A DNA stretch of 64,000 nucleotides, taken from positions 10,244-74,243 of the forward strand of contig CAKTOO010000014.1 in the NCBI GenBank assembly GCA_934590165.1. The letters are read 5' to 3'. How positions within the stretch are numbered: position 1 is the first letter of the stretch; each line of letters starts with the position of its first letter. The notes under the pieces are model-generated. The model saw only the letters and a program-made list of their open reading frames with translations. It had not been told where the DNA came from and searched no databases. The DNA comes from an uncultured Dysosmobacter sp. Its GTDB lineage: Bacteria; Bacillota; Clostridia; Oscillospirales; Oscillospiraceae. Of this stretch, positions 37,506 through 45,854 are shown piece after piece. The position numbers were made by a program, and so were the translations under genes.

Positions 37506-39086
37506 ATGGAAGAAAAAGAAACGGAAAGCGTGGGACTGCGGCTGTTGAAAACGGGGCGAAAAGGGATCATCCATGCCATTTTCAGCCGCATGGGTCTGAT
37601 CGTTTTGCTGCTGCTGGTGCAGATCATGCTCTTGTTCAGCGTGTTTTACTGGTTCGAAGAGTTCCTGCCCCACATTTTGGGCGGCACCGTGATCTTCACA
37701 GCGACCATGGTGGGCATCCTGCTGAACAGCTCCACCGATCCCACGGCCAAAAACACCTGGCTCATTGTTATGGCGGTGATGCCGGTGTTCGGCGCGCTTT
37801 TGTACCTCTATACCCAGAGCGACATCGGCCACCGGGCACTGAAGAATCGGTTGAGCCAGCTTATCGGCCAGACGAAGGACAGCATCCCCCAGGAGGAACA
37901 GGTGCGGGAGAATTTTGAAAAGGAGGAGCCCGGCGCCGCCGCCTTGGCCCGGTATATCCGCCGCAGCGGCTGTTACCCGGTGTATGACCGGACGGACGTT
38001 ATGTACTTCCCCTCCGGGGAGGCAAAATTTGAAGAACTCCTGCGGCAGCTGGAGAAGGCCAAGGAGTTTATTTTCCTGGAGTATTTCATCGTGGACGAGG
38101 GCCTCATGTGGGGCCGTATCCTGGAAATCCTGGCCCGAAAAGCAGCACAGGGTGTGGATGTGCGGGTACTGTACGACGGCACCTGCGAGTTTTCCACTCT
38201 GCCCCATGACTATCCCAAGCGGCTGCGGGCCCTGGGTATCCGGTGCAAGGTGTTCGCCCCCATTTCCCCCTTCGTTTCCACCCACTACAATTACCGGGAC
38301 CACCGGAAGATCCTGGTCATCGATGGGCACACCGCCTTTACCGGCGGCGTGAACCTGGCGGATGAGTACATCAACCATACGGTGCGGTTCGGCCACTGGA
38401 AGGATGCCGCCATCATGGTGAGGGGCGAGGCGGTCCGCAGCTTTACTCTGCTGTTTTTGCAGATGTGGAGCATTGACGAAAAGCAGCCGGAGTTTGACCG
38501 TTACCTGCAAGCTCCCACCCATCCGGCGGGAGACGCCCCCGGCTTTGTGGTGCCCTACGGCGACTGCCCCCTTGACAACGACAAGGTGGGAGAGATGGTG
38601 TACATCGACCTGCTGAACCGGGCCCGCCGGTATGTGCATATCATGACGCCGTACCTGATTTTGGACGGCGAGCTGGAGACAGCGCTGAAATTTGCCGCGG
38701 AGCGGGGCGTGGAGGTCTCCCTTATCCTGCCGGGCATTCCGGACAAGGCGGCGCCCTATGCCCTGGCTAAGACCCACTACGCCTCCCTGATGGCCTCTGG
38801 AGTGAACATCTATGAGTATACCCCTGGTTTCATCCATGCCAAGGTATTCGTCAGTGACGGCCACGAGGCGGTGGTGGGCACCATCAATCTGGACTACCGC
38901 AGCCTGTACCACCATTTTGAGTGTGCCGCCTATCTCTGCCGCACCAGCTGTATTCCGGACATTGAGGCGGACTTCCAGTCCACGCTGGCCCAGTGCCGCA
39001 CTGTGACCATGGAAACGCTCCGGAAGGAAAAGTGGACCCGGAAGTTGGCGGGGTTCCTGCTGAAGGCTGTGGCGCCCCTGCTGTGA
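37506..39086 (+). CDS. cls: Cardiolipin synthase
   Basis: 526 residues. Two N-terminal membrane helices (IVLLLLVQIMLLFSVFYWF; TWLIVMAVMPVFGALLYLY) are followed by two phospholipase D domains. Each has an HxKx4D motif: HRKILVIDG and HAKVFVSDG. The enzyme joins two phosphatidylglycerols into cardiolipin at the membrane. AAAGGGGG precedes the ATG. It ends just before a perfect terminator. Confidence 0.95.
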   Translation: MEEKETESVGLRLLKTGRKGIIHAIFSRMGLIVLLLLVQIMLLFSVFYWFEEFLPHILGGTVIFTATMVGILLNSSTDPTAKNTWLIVMAVMPVFGALLYLYTQSDIGHRALKNRLSQLIGQTKDSIPQEEQVRENFEKEEPGAAALARYIRRSGCYPVYDRTDVMYFPSGEAKFEELLRQLEKAKEFIFLEYFIVDEGLMWGRILEILARKAAQGVDVRVLYDGTCEFSTLPHDYPKRLRALGIRCKVFAPISPFVSTHYNYRDHRKILVIDGHTAFTGGVNLADEYINHTVRFGHWKDAAIMVRGEAVRSFTLLFLQMWSIDEKQPEFDRYLQAPTHPAGDAPGFVVPYGDCPLDNDKVGEMVYIDLLNRARRYVHIMTPYLILDGELETALKFAAERGVEVSLILPGIPDKAAPYALAKTHYASLMASGVNIYEYTPGFIHAKVFVSDGHEAVVGTINLDYRSLYHHFECAAYLCRTSCIPDIEADFQSTLAQCRTVTMETLRKEKWTRKLAGFLLKAVAPLL

Positions 39087-39087
39087 A

Positions 39088-39129
39088 AACAACAAGGACC
39101 TGTCCGTATTCGGACAGGTCCTTGTTGTT
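39088..39129. terminator. Bidirectional terminator between cls and the PqqD-like operon
   Basis: A perfect 19-bp stem (39088-39106 with 39111-39129) around TATT. It serves the convergent ends of cls and the minus-strand gene at 39128, whose stop codon touches it. Confidence 0.88.
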
Positions 39130-39472
39130 ACGGTTTTCTCTTGTAGCGGCCATTGCCTGCCGGTTGGAGATACTGCTGGTCCAGCAGGAAGTCAATGACC
39201 TGGCCGCTGACCTTGGCGGGGTCCTGGACCGTCAGCCGCTTCCGGGACCAGAACTGCCGGACCGTCACGCCGGCGATCTGCTGCTCCACTTCCCGGACTG
39301 TGATGGTGTCATGCGTTTTCAGGTATTTCAGCACCTGGCTGCCGCAGGCGTTCAGAAGCGCCCGGGTCATGTCCGCCTGCTGCCCCAGGGACTTTTTCAG
39401 CCCCCAGGCGTACAGGACGGCTGTGACCGCGGCAAATAGGAGCACGCCCACAATGATCTGTCCCGTGGTCAT
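39128..39472 (-). CDS. Small membrane-anchored protein with winged-helix-like domain
   Basis: 114 residues. An N-terminal membrane segment (IIVGVLLFAAVTAVLYAW) is followed by a soluble part that looks like a helix-turn-helix fold (VLKYLKTHDTITVREVEQQI; VIDFLLDQQYLQPAGNGRY). I do not recognise a named family. It overlaps the upstream PqqD-like gene by four bases, so the two are probably made together. Confidence 0.65.
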   Translation of the reverse strand: MTTGQIIVGVLLFAAVTAVLYAWGLKKSLGQQADMTRALLNACGSQVLKYLKTHDTITVREVEQQIAGVTVRQFWSRKRLTVQDPAKVSGQVIDFLLDQQYLQPAGNGRYKRKP

Positions 39473-39825
39473 CTGCGCTCCTTTCCGGCGAAGCGGATGA
39501 AGCCGTTGTTCCGCAGGATCTGCATATACTTCACCAAGCGGTCATAAAGAGGCTCCGCCTCCTGGCCAAACTCCGCTTTCACCAGCTCTGCGATCTGGCC
39601 CACGGTGCGCTGGCCATCGATGCGCTGAAAGATGAAGCTGCCCATTTCATCCAGGTCGATGTGGCTGACCCGGGGCCGGTGAAAAAATTTTTGGGCGATC
39701 CAGGCGTAAAAGCCCCGGTGGACCATGTGGATGGTCGCTTTGCCGCTCTCATCCGCGTCCCAGCTGTTTTTCTCCGAGACCACCGGGATATAATCCAGAA
39801 AATTTTCCGGAGATTTCTTTGACAT
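39469..39825 (-). CDS. PqqD-like protein
   Basis: 118 residues. The second half reads HIDLDEMGSFIFQRIDGQRTVGQIAELVKAEFG, the winged-helix pattern of PqqD/RRE peptide-binding domains. PqqD-type domains usually present a precursor peptide to a radical SAM or other modifying enzyme. No such enzyme or precursor is seen here. GGAGG seven bases before the ATG at 39825 fixes the start; the longer frame to 39930 crosses a hairpin. The partner gene downstream overlaps by four bases. Confidence 0.75.
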   Translation of the reverse strand: MSKKSPENFLDYIPVVSEKNSWDADESGKATIHMVHRGFYAWIAQKFFHRPRVSHIDLDEMGSFIFQRIDGQRTVGQIAELVKAEFGQEAEPLYDRLVKYMQILRNNGFIRFAGKERR

Positions 39826-39845
39826 GGCGGGTTCCTCCCATTGAG

Positions 39846-39881
39846 CAAGCCGGGCCATATACCATGATACGGCCCGGCTTT
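39846..39881 (-). terminator. Hairpin after the OPT transporter gene
   Basis: AAGCCGGGCC and GGCCCGGCTT pair perfectly around a 14-base loop, just downstream of the minus-strand stop at 39890. There is no real U-tract, so termination may be partial and allow readthrough into the PqqD-like operon. Confidence 0.6.
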
Positions 39882-39889
39882 GGCGTATT

Positions 39890-41782
39890 TTACCTGGATT
39901 CCTTCGTACCCTTGTTGGCAAAGAGCACAATGGTGGCCAGCAGGCCGGCGAACAGCACCAGACCGCCGATGTTGCCCAGATTGACGGAGCCGGACAGGTC
40001 CAGAGTGATGCCCAGCACGGCGAACACAGCCAGCAGGATACCCACCACGCCCTCGCCGGCGATCATACCGGAGGTGTACAGGATACCGGACTGGATGCAG
40101 TCGTTCTTCGCCTTTTCAGAGGTGTACTTGCGCTTCTCCAGAGTCAGGCGCACCAGACCGCCGGCCATGATGCCCGCGTTCAGGTGGATGGGCAGGTAGA
40201 TGCCGATGGCCACGGGCAGCACAGGCAGGCCCAGGATCTCCACAGCCACGGCAATAAAAACGCCGGTGAACACCAAGGCCCAGGGCAGATTGCCGCCCAT
40301 GACGCCTTCGATGACCATCTTCATCATCATGGCCTGGGGAGCGCCCAGCTCCTCGGAGCCAAAGCCCCAGGCGGCGTTCAGCAGGTACAGAATGGCGCCG
40401 ATGGCCACGGCGGAAACGCACACGCCGATGAGCTCGCCGTACTGCTGCTTCCGGGGCGTGGAGCCCAGCAGGAAGCCGGTCTTCAGGTCCTGGGAGGTAT
40501 CGCCGGCGATGGCGGCGATGATGCAGATGACGGAGCCGATGGCGATGGCACCCACCATGCCGGAGGCGCCGGTGGAGCCGGTGGCCTTCAGAATGATGGT
40601 GGCGATGAGCAGCGTGGCAATGGACATGCCGGACACCGGGTTATTGGAGGAACCGATGAGGCCCACCATCCGGGAGGAAACGGTGGCAAAGAAGAAGCCG
40701 AACACCAGGATGATGAGGGCACCGATCAGGCTGACGGGGATGCCGGGGAACAGCCACATAAAGACGGCGATGCCCAGGCTCACCAGCACCACGATTTTCA
40801 TGGAGATGTCCTGCTCCGTCCGCAGGGTGCCCTCCGCGCCCTTACCATAGTCCCTGAAGGCGGCGGCAAAGGTCCGCACGATCATGGGCAAAGACTTAAT
40901 GAGGCTGATGATGCCGCCGGCCGCCAGGGCGCCGGCACCGATGTAGCGGATGAACTTGCTCCACAGGCCCCAGGTGCCGCCAGTGGCCCACAGCTCCGCC
41001 ACGCTCACGTCGGCGGGATAGATGACCAGGTCACTTCCAAACAGGGCAATCATGGGCATCAGCACGAACCAGGCAATGGTGCTGCCCGCGAACATGTAGG
41101 AGGAGATGCGGGGGCCGCAGATGTAGCCCACGCCGGCCAGGGCGGGCAGCACATCCACACCGAAGCCGGAGCCCTTGTAGGCATCAATGGTGTAATCCAC
41201 TTCGCTGGGGAACAGCTTCAGGCCGTCGGCCACGAACTTGTAAACAGCGGCGATGCCCAGGCCCCAGAACACGGTGGAGGCTTTGGCACCGCCCTCCTCA
41301 CCGGCCATGAGGACCTCGGCACAGGCCTTGCCCTCGGGATAGCCCAGGGTGCCGTGCTCCTTGACGATGAGGGCGCTGCGCAGGGGGATCATCATGAGAA
41401 CACCAAGCACACCGCCGCACAGGGCGATGAGGCCGATGTCAATGAGAGACGGCATGTCGCACAGGCCGTCCGCCGCCCACATGAACAGGGCGGGCATGGT
41501 GAAGATGGCACCGGCGGCCAGGGATTCGCCGGCGGAGCCAATGGTTTGGACCATGTTGTTTTCCAGAATGGAATCTCGCTTGAAAATGAAGCGGATGACG
41601 CCCATGGAAATGACCGCCGCAGGAATGGATGCGGAAACGGTCATGCCAACGCGCAGGCCCAAATAGGCGTTGGCGCCGCCGAACACCACAGCCAGAATGG
41701 CACCCAGGATCACGGAAAACACCGTGAACTCAGGCACGATCTTGTCTGCGGGAACGAACGGCCGGAATTTCTTTTCTTCCAC
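39890..41782 (-). CDS. OPT family oligopeptide transporter
   Basis: About 630 residues with some fifteen membrane helices; the OPT family imports small peptides or metal chelates with protons. Typical sequences: EFTVFSVILGAILAVVFGGANAYLGLRVG, SIPAAVISMG, GSSNNPVSGMSIATLL. The start is a GTG at 41782 (VEEKKFRPFV) after AAGGAG; the upstream open frame contains the promoter. A consensus promoter lies 77 bases upstream. Substrate unknown. Confidence 0.9.
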   Translation of the reverse strand: MEEKKFRPFVPADKIVPEFTVFSVILGAILAVVFGGANAYLGLRVGMTVSASIPAAVISMGVIRFIFKRDSILENNMVQTIGSAGESLAAGAIFTMPALFMWAADGLCDMPSLIDIGLIALCGGVLGVLMMIPLRSALIVKEHGTLGYPEGKACAEVLMAGEEGGAKASTVFWGLGIAAVYKFVADGLKLFPSEVDYTIDAYKGSGFGVDVLPALAGVGYICGPRISSYMFAGSTIAWFVLMPMIALFGSDLVIYPADVSVAELWATGGTWGLWSKFIRYIGAGALAAGGIISLIKSLPMIVRTFAAAFRDYGKGAEGTLRTEQDISMKIVVLVSLGIAVFMWLFPGIPVSLIGALIILVFGFFFATVSSRMVGLIGSSNNPVSGMSIATLLIATIILKATGSTGASGMVGAIAIGSVICIIAAIAGDTSQDLKTGFLLGSTPRKQQYGELIGVCVSAVAIGAILYLLNAAWGFGSEELGAPQAMMMKMVIEGVMGGNLPWALVFTGVFIAVAVEILGLPVLPVAIGIYLPIHLNAGIMAGGLVRLTLEKRKYTSEKAKNDCIQSGILYTSGMIAGEGVVGILLAVFAVLGITLDLSGSVNLGNIGGLVLFAGLLATIVLFANKGTKESR

Positions 41783-41858
41783 GTCTTTCTCTCCTTTTGA
41801 AATGGTCTGCTTGCAAGCACAATTACTAGTCCCTCTCTCACAAACAAGCATCTTTCCG

Positions 41859-41887
41859 ATTATACGTGATTCGCGTATATATGTCAA
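41859..41887 (-). promoter_or_regulatory. Consensus promoter of the OPT gene with internal palindrome
   Basis: On the minus strand TTGACA (41887-41882) and TATAAT (41864-41859) are exactly 17 bases apart. Inverted arms TATACG / CGTATA with a 7-base spacer lie in the gap between the boxes, a good place for a repressor to bind. Confidence 0.82.
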
Positions 41888-42025
41888 GGTATCCATAAAA
41901 TTGGCCCCAAAATTCAAAACACTTCGTTGCAAACTGACAATGCTGAAACTGCGGTCTGGCTATGCGGGCATGGCATGGCGATGGGGCGGAGCCGCGCAAA
42001 CTTTTCCCATGGCTGCAATTGGCAG

Positions 42026-42054
42026 TTGCCGGAATGGTCGGCGGGATGTATAAT
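42026..42054 (+). promoter_or_regulatory. Promoter of the DUF1576 gene
   Basis: TTGCCG (42026-42031) and TATAAT (42049-42054) with 17-base spacing, 31 bases before the TTG start. Confidence 0.65.
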
Positions 42055-42085
42055 GAAATGAAACTGTCAAAAAGGGGGAAAATCC

Positions 42086-43519
42086 TTGCAAAAGCGATAT
42101 GACAAGATCTTTCCGGGAACCATTTTCTTTTCCATCGGGCTGATGCTGCTGGGAGTGATTCTGGATGACCCCGCCCAGATCCCCGTGGGCCTCTACCACA
42201 TTATCACCATGCAGGACCTGCTCATCACGGACTATGTTTATATCGCCGGTCCCGGCGCGGCTCTGGTGAATGCGGGCCTTGTGACGATCATTTCCATCTG
42301 TATCATCCGTTTTTCGGGAGACCCGTACAACGGCTTCACCATTGTGGAGATGGGACTGATGGCGGGTTTTTCCCTGTTTGGAAAAAACGTTGTCAACATT
42401 TGGCCCATCATCCTGGGCACCTGGCTGTATGCCCGCTACCAGCGGGAGCCGTTTTCCAAATACGCCTCCGTGGCGCTGCTGGCAACCTCGCTGGCACCTT
42501 TGGTCAGCTACATGGCTTTGGGCAGCATCCATGCCAGCATCCCCCTGGGCATCCTGACCGGACTGGTCATCGGCTTTATCCTGCCGTCTCTGTCCGCCTA
42601 TACATATAAGATCCAAAACGGCATGAACCTCTACAACATGGGGTTTGCCTGCGGCTTGTTCGCCATGATGGTGGTCCCGGTCCTGACGGCCTTCGGCGAC
42701 AAGCCGGACTCCGTGCTTTACTGGGCGGAGGGCTATAACAAAACCTTCGTCATTGCCCTGGGAATCATGTGCGTGACCATGATTTTGCTGGGCCTCTTTG
42801 CCACGCCGGTGCCGCCCTGGGCGGTGTGGGCCGGCTATCGCCGTTTGCTGTCCACCACCGGCCGGGCACCCAGCGATTACCTGCGTATGTTCGGTGCCGG
42901 CCCTGTCATGATGAACATTGGCATCAACGGCTTTCTGGGTATTTTGTATGTCCTCATCGTCGGCGGCGACCTGAACGGCCCCACCGTGGGCGGTATCTTT
43001 ACCATCATGGGATTTTCCGCATTCGGCAAGCATCCTTTCAACATTATCCCGGTGATGATTGGCGTGGCTTTGGGCGCTTATGGTATGCACTATACGCCGG
43101 ATTATCCCTCTCTCCAACTGGCAGGTCTGTTCGGTACCACTCTGGCGCCTATTGCCGGCCACTTCGGCTGGCCCTTCGGCATCCTGGCGGGTTTCATCCA
43201 CTCCGCCCTGGTTTTGCAGACCGGCGGCCCTGTGGCGGGACTGAATCTCTATAACAACGGCTTTTCCGGTGGCCTCATTGCCATTGTGCTCTATCCCACC
43301 ATTACAGCCATCTGGAAGCACCGCCGGCCCACCCTGCGGGACGAGGATTACTACGACCTGTTTGAGGAGAGTGCTCCCATCGATACCTCCTTCTGGCGGA
43401 CGAAGCGGTCTGAGGCATCCCATCACTCCACCCATGAAATGCACCCTGAAAACCCTGGGCGGGATGGCCCTGATTCCCGGATGACCGATGATGTGCCGGA
43501 AGAAACAGAAGTGAATTGA
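42086..43519 (+). CDS. DUF1576 family membrane protein
   Basis: 477 residues with about twelve hydrophobic segments and a hydrophilic tail of some 60 residues. GDPYNGFTIVEMGLMAGFSLFGKNVVNIWPI and NMGFACGLFAMMVVPVL match the DUF1576 family, whose function is not known; the repeated pattern GFSAFGKHPFNIIPV in the second half suggests an internal duplication, as in transporters. The start is TTG 42086 after AAGGGGG. It ends before a clean terminator. Confidence 0.82.
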   Translation: MQKRYDKIFPGTIFFSIGLMLLGVILDDPAQIPVGLYHIITMQDLLITDYVYIAGPGAALVNAGLVTIISICIIRFSGDPYNGFTIVEMGLMAGFSLFGKNVVNIWPIILGTWLYARYQREPFSKYASVALLATSLAPLVSYMALGSIHASIPLGILTGLVIGFILPSLSAYTYKIQNGMNLYNMGFACGLFAMMVVPVLTAFGDKPDSVLYWAEGYNKTFVIALGIMCVTMILLGLFATPVPPWAVWAGYRRLLSTTGRAPSDYLRMFGAGPVMMNIGINGFLGILYVLIVGGDLNGPTVGGIFTIMGFSAFGKHPFNIIPVMIGVALGAYGMHYTPDYPSLQLAGLFGTTLAPIAGHFGWPFGILAGFIHSALVLQTGGPVAGLNLYNNGFSGGLIAIVLYPTITAIWKHRRPTLRDEDYYDLFEESAPIDTSFWRTKRSEASHHSTHEMHPENPGRDGPDSRMTDDVPEETEVN

Positions 43520-43530
43520 ACGGTGAAACA

Positions 43531-43563
43531 AAGGGACGGTGTGCTTCGGCACGCCGTCCTTTT
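43531..43563 (+). terminator. Terminator after the DUF1576 gene
   Basis: GGACGGTGTGC and GCACGCCGTCC pair (one G-T pair) around a TTCG tetraloop region and are followed by TTTT. Confidence 0.85.
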
Positions 43564-43589
43564 CCGCGCCTGTTTCTGAAAAAGGCGGG

Positions 43590-43618
43590 TTGCAATCTGC
43601 GGGAGAGTATGCTATATT
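43590..43618 (+). promoter_or_regulatory. Promoter of the znuA-like gene
   Basis: TTGCAA (43590-43595) and TATATT (43613-43618) with 17-base spacing. The Fur-family box begins eight bases after the -10 box, over the expected transcription start. Confidence 0.78.
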
Positions 43619-43625
43619 AAGCAAA

Positions 43626-43640
43626 TGAAAATCATTCTCA
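43626..43640 (+). promoter_or_regulatory. Fur-family (probably Zur) operator
   Basis: TGAAAAT-C-ATTCTCA is a 7-1-7 inverted repeat with one mismatched pair, close to the Fur-family pattern TGATAAT-n-ATTATCA. It overlaps the predicted start of transcription of a zinc-binding lipoprotein gene, so repression by a Zur/Fur protein under metal excess is likely. Confidence 0.72.
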
Positions 43641-43659
43641 ATTTGTAAGGAGCATCCCT

Positions 43660-44652
43660 GTGAAAAAACGCTTGACCATTCTGATCCTGTGCGGCTTGCT
43701 GCTGAGCGGCTGCGGCCAGACGGCGCAGCCCAAGGACCCGGACCGGATGCAGATCGTGACCACTGTGTTTCCTGCCTATGATTTTGCCCGGGCCGCGGCC
43801 GGAGAGCTGGCGGATGTGACGCTGCTGCTGCCGCCGGGCGCGGAGTCCCATTCCTACGAGCCTACGCCGGCGGACATCCTGTCTGTGCGGGACTGCGACC
43901 TGTTCATTTACCTGGGCGGCGAGTCCGACGCCTGGGTGGACACCATCCTGGACTCCGTGGAGCCCGCCGGCGCCGTGATGAAAATGGTGGACTGTGTGGA
44001 GCTGCTGGAAGAGGAAGATGTGGAGGGAATGCAGTCCCAGCCGGGGCACGACCATGACCACGAGGGGCATGAAGGCCACGACGACCACGGCGAGCATGAG
44101 GACCATGGCCTGGGCCAGGTGGCGGAATATGACGAGCATGTCTGGACCTCTCCCCGCAACGCGGCGGATATCACTCTGGCCGTGGGGGAGAAACTGGCGG
44201 AGCTGGACGGAGAGCACGCCGCGGTGTACCGGGAAAACGCCGCCGCTTATGAAGATGCGCTGCGGCGGCTGGACGGGGAATTCGAGGTGTTTTTCGATTC
44301 CCTGCCGGACCGGACCATCGTTTTCGGCGACCGCTTTCCCTTGCGGTACTTTGCGGAGGAATACAGGCTGGACTATTACGCGGCCTTTCCCGGGTGCAGT
44401 ACCCAGACGGAGCCCTCGGCGGCCACCATCGCCTTTTTGACGGACAAGGTAAAGAATGAGCACATCTCCACAGTGTGGTATATCGAGTTTTCCAACCATC
44501 TGGTAGCGGACAGCATCGCCGAGGCCGCCGGTACGAAAACGGCCATGTTCCAGACTTGCCACAATGTATCCAAAGGGGAGCTGGAGGGCGGTGCCACGTA
44601 CCTTTCCCTGATGGAGGGGAATCTGGAAACGCTGCGGGAAAACCTGCCCTGA
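43660..44652 (+). CDS. znuA: Zinc ABC transporter substrate-binding lipoprotein
   Basis: 330 residues of the cluster A-1 metal-binding family (ZnuA/AdcA). It has a lipoprotein signal (LLLSGC, Cys18), the block IVTTVFPAYDFARA, metal ligands in GAESHSYEPTPADI and DEHVWTSPRNA, and a His/Asp/Glu-rich loop near residues 128-150 (HDHDHEGHEGHDDHGEHEDH). It captures zinc outside the membrane. No permease or ATPase gene adjoins it, so it must use an uptake system coded elsewhere. Start GTG 43660 after AAGGAG. Confidence 0.92.
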   Translation: MKKRLTILILCGLLLSGCGQTAQPKDPDRMQIVTTVFPAYDFARAAAGELADVTLLLPPGAESHSYEPTPADILSVRDCDLFIYLGGESDAWVDTILDSVEPAGAVMKMVDCVELLEEEDVEGMQSQPGHDHDHEGHEGHDDHGEHEDHGLGQVAEYDEHVWTSPRNAADITLAVGEKLAELDGEHAAVYRENAAAYEDALRRLDGEFEVFFDSLPDRTIVFGDRFPLRYFAEEYRLDYYAAFPGCSTQTEPSAATIAFLTDKVKNEHISTVWYIEFSNHLVADSIAEAAGTKTAMFQTCHNVSKGELEGGATYLSLMEGNLETLRENLP

Positions 44653-44710
44653 CCCTTGCAAGGGCTTGACAAATTTGCTATCCTAAAGAGCGAAACAAGG
44701 AGGCAGTACC

Positions 44711-45028
44711 GTGGAGAGCAAATTTGACTTTTTGAATTTACAGTTTTTCACCAAGGCGGCGGTATATCCCGGCAGTATCGGCACCTTTCGTTACCGCTTT
44801 CAGCGGACCGGATGGATGAACGACGGCACCATCCAGGTGTGGGTCTATGAGAACATCAGCTTTGAACTGGCCCAGGATGTGGAAACGGAGACTTTCCCCT
44901 GGACGGAGGAGGGCGTGACGGCCATCAAGGCCTGGCTGGATGAAAAGCTGGCCCAGCGGGGCAACCAGCCCTACCGTATCTGGGCGGGGAACCATGTCCG
45001 GGAGAAAAAGGAGGGCGAGGCAACATGA
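44711..45028 (+). CDS. Hypothetical protein
   Basis: 105 residues, soluble, acidic. No family recognised (MESKFDFLNLQFFTKAAVYP; WMNDGTIQVWVYENISFEL). It has a strong AAGGAGG before the GTG at 44711 and overlaps the aldolase gene by four bases, so it is a real gene expressed with it. Confidence 0.7.
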   Translation: MESKFDFLNLQFFTKAAVYPGSIGTFRYRFQRTGWMNDGTIQVWVYENISFELAQDVETETFPWTEEGVTAIKAWLDEKLAQRGNQPYRIWAGNHVREKKEGEAT

Positions 45029-45801
45029 AAAACCACCTTTTGGAGCTGGCCGCCCAAGGACGCCCGGCACTGGGCACCTTTTATGAACTGGGCGGCATTG
45101 CCGCAGCGGAATGCTTGGGCATTGCCGGACTGGACTTTATGATCGTGGACACGGAGCACGGTCCCTATGATGTGGAGAGTGCCCTGACGGCCATCACAGC
45201 GGCCTCCCGACGGGACTGCGCACCCCTGGTGCGGGTGAAGGACGTGACGAGGCCCTCCGTGCTGAAAATGCTGGACGTGGGCGCCAAGGGCCTCATTGTG
45301 CCGGATGTACGGTCTGTGGAGGAGGTGCGGCGCCTGGTGGAGTACGCCAAGTACTATCCCCTGGGCCGCCGGGGTTTTGCCCCCACTCTGGCCAGCGGTT
45401 ACGGCTTTGACCAAGAGGCGGCGGATGTGGAGGGATACTTTGCCCTCTGCAATCGGGAGACTCTGCTCATCCCCCAGTGCGAGACGGCGGAGGCCCTGGA
45501 GCACATTGAGGAGATCGCCGCCATGGAGGGCGTGGACGGCATTTTCGTGGGGCCTTACGACCTGTCCGTGGCTCTGGGCAAGCCTGCCCGGATGGACAAT
45601 CCGGAGCTGGTGGCCGCCATCGCCCGGGTGCTGGCGGCCTGCAAGGCCAACGGCAAGCTCAGCATGATCTACGCCGGTGACGCCGCCGGCTCCGCACGGC
45701 TTTTCCGCCAGGGCTTTGACTGTGTGGCCTGCGGCATGGACTCCATTTTACTGATCCAGGCGGCTAAACAGTTAAAAGCCGATGTGGAAGCCCTGCTGTA
45801 A
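45025..45801 (+). CDS. HpcH/HpaI family aldolase
   Basis: 258 residues. Class II pyruvate aldolase of the HpcH/HpaI family, which splits 4-hydroxy-2-oxo acids to pyruvate (or oxaloacetate donors) and an aldehyde using a divalent metal. Visible: FMIVDTEHGPYDVE (catalytic His), PLVRVKDV, GLIVPDVRSVEE, RRGFAPTLASGYG, LIPQCETAEAL and GVDGIFVGPYDLSVALG. The physiological substrate is not fixed by context. ATGA overlap with the upstream gene. Confidence 0.9.
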   Translation: MKNHLLELAAQGRPALGTFYELGGIAAAECLGIAGLDFMIVDTEHGPYDVESALTAITAASRRDCAPLVRVKDVTRPSVLKMLDVGAKGLIVPDVRSVEEVRRLVEYAKYYPLGRRGFAPTLASGYGFDQEAADVEGYFALCNRETLLIPQCETAEALEHIEEIAAMEGVDGIFVGPYDLSVALGKPARMDNPELVAAIARVLAACKANGKLSMIYAGDAAGSARLFRQGFDCVACGMDSILLIQAAKQLKADVEALL

Positions 45802-45805
45802 AGAG

Positions 45806-45846
45806 AAAAAAGAATGCCTGTCCCGGATGGGGCAGGCATTCTTTTT
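45806..45846. terminator. Bidirectional terminator between the aldolase gene and fhs
   Basis: AAAAGAATGCCTGTCCC pairs with GGGGCAGGCATTCTTTT (one G-T pair) around GGAT, with A and T runs on each side. It serves both convergent genes. Confidence 0.9.
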
Positions 45847-45854
45847 GATGAATA

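Larger units (their letters stand above)
41783..42085. other. Divergent promoter region of OPT and DUF1576 genes
   Basis: 303 bases holding two promoters pointing apart: a consensus one for the OPT gene at 41859-41887 (minus) and one for the DUF1576 gene at 42026-42054 (plus). The OPT leader contains the palindrome GCTTGCAAGC. Confidence 0.7.

Noticed and set aside
40184..41800. 538-codon plus-strand frame opposite the OPT transporter
   Set aside because: Glycine/histidine/aspartate-rich nonsense typical of the complement of a GC-rich membrane protein gene.
44666..44684. TTGACA and TATCCT as promoter of the 105-residue hypothetical gene
   Set aside because: The boxes are only seven bases apart; no -10 at correct spacing from TTGACA was found.
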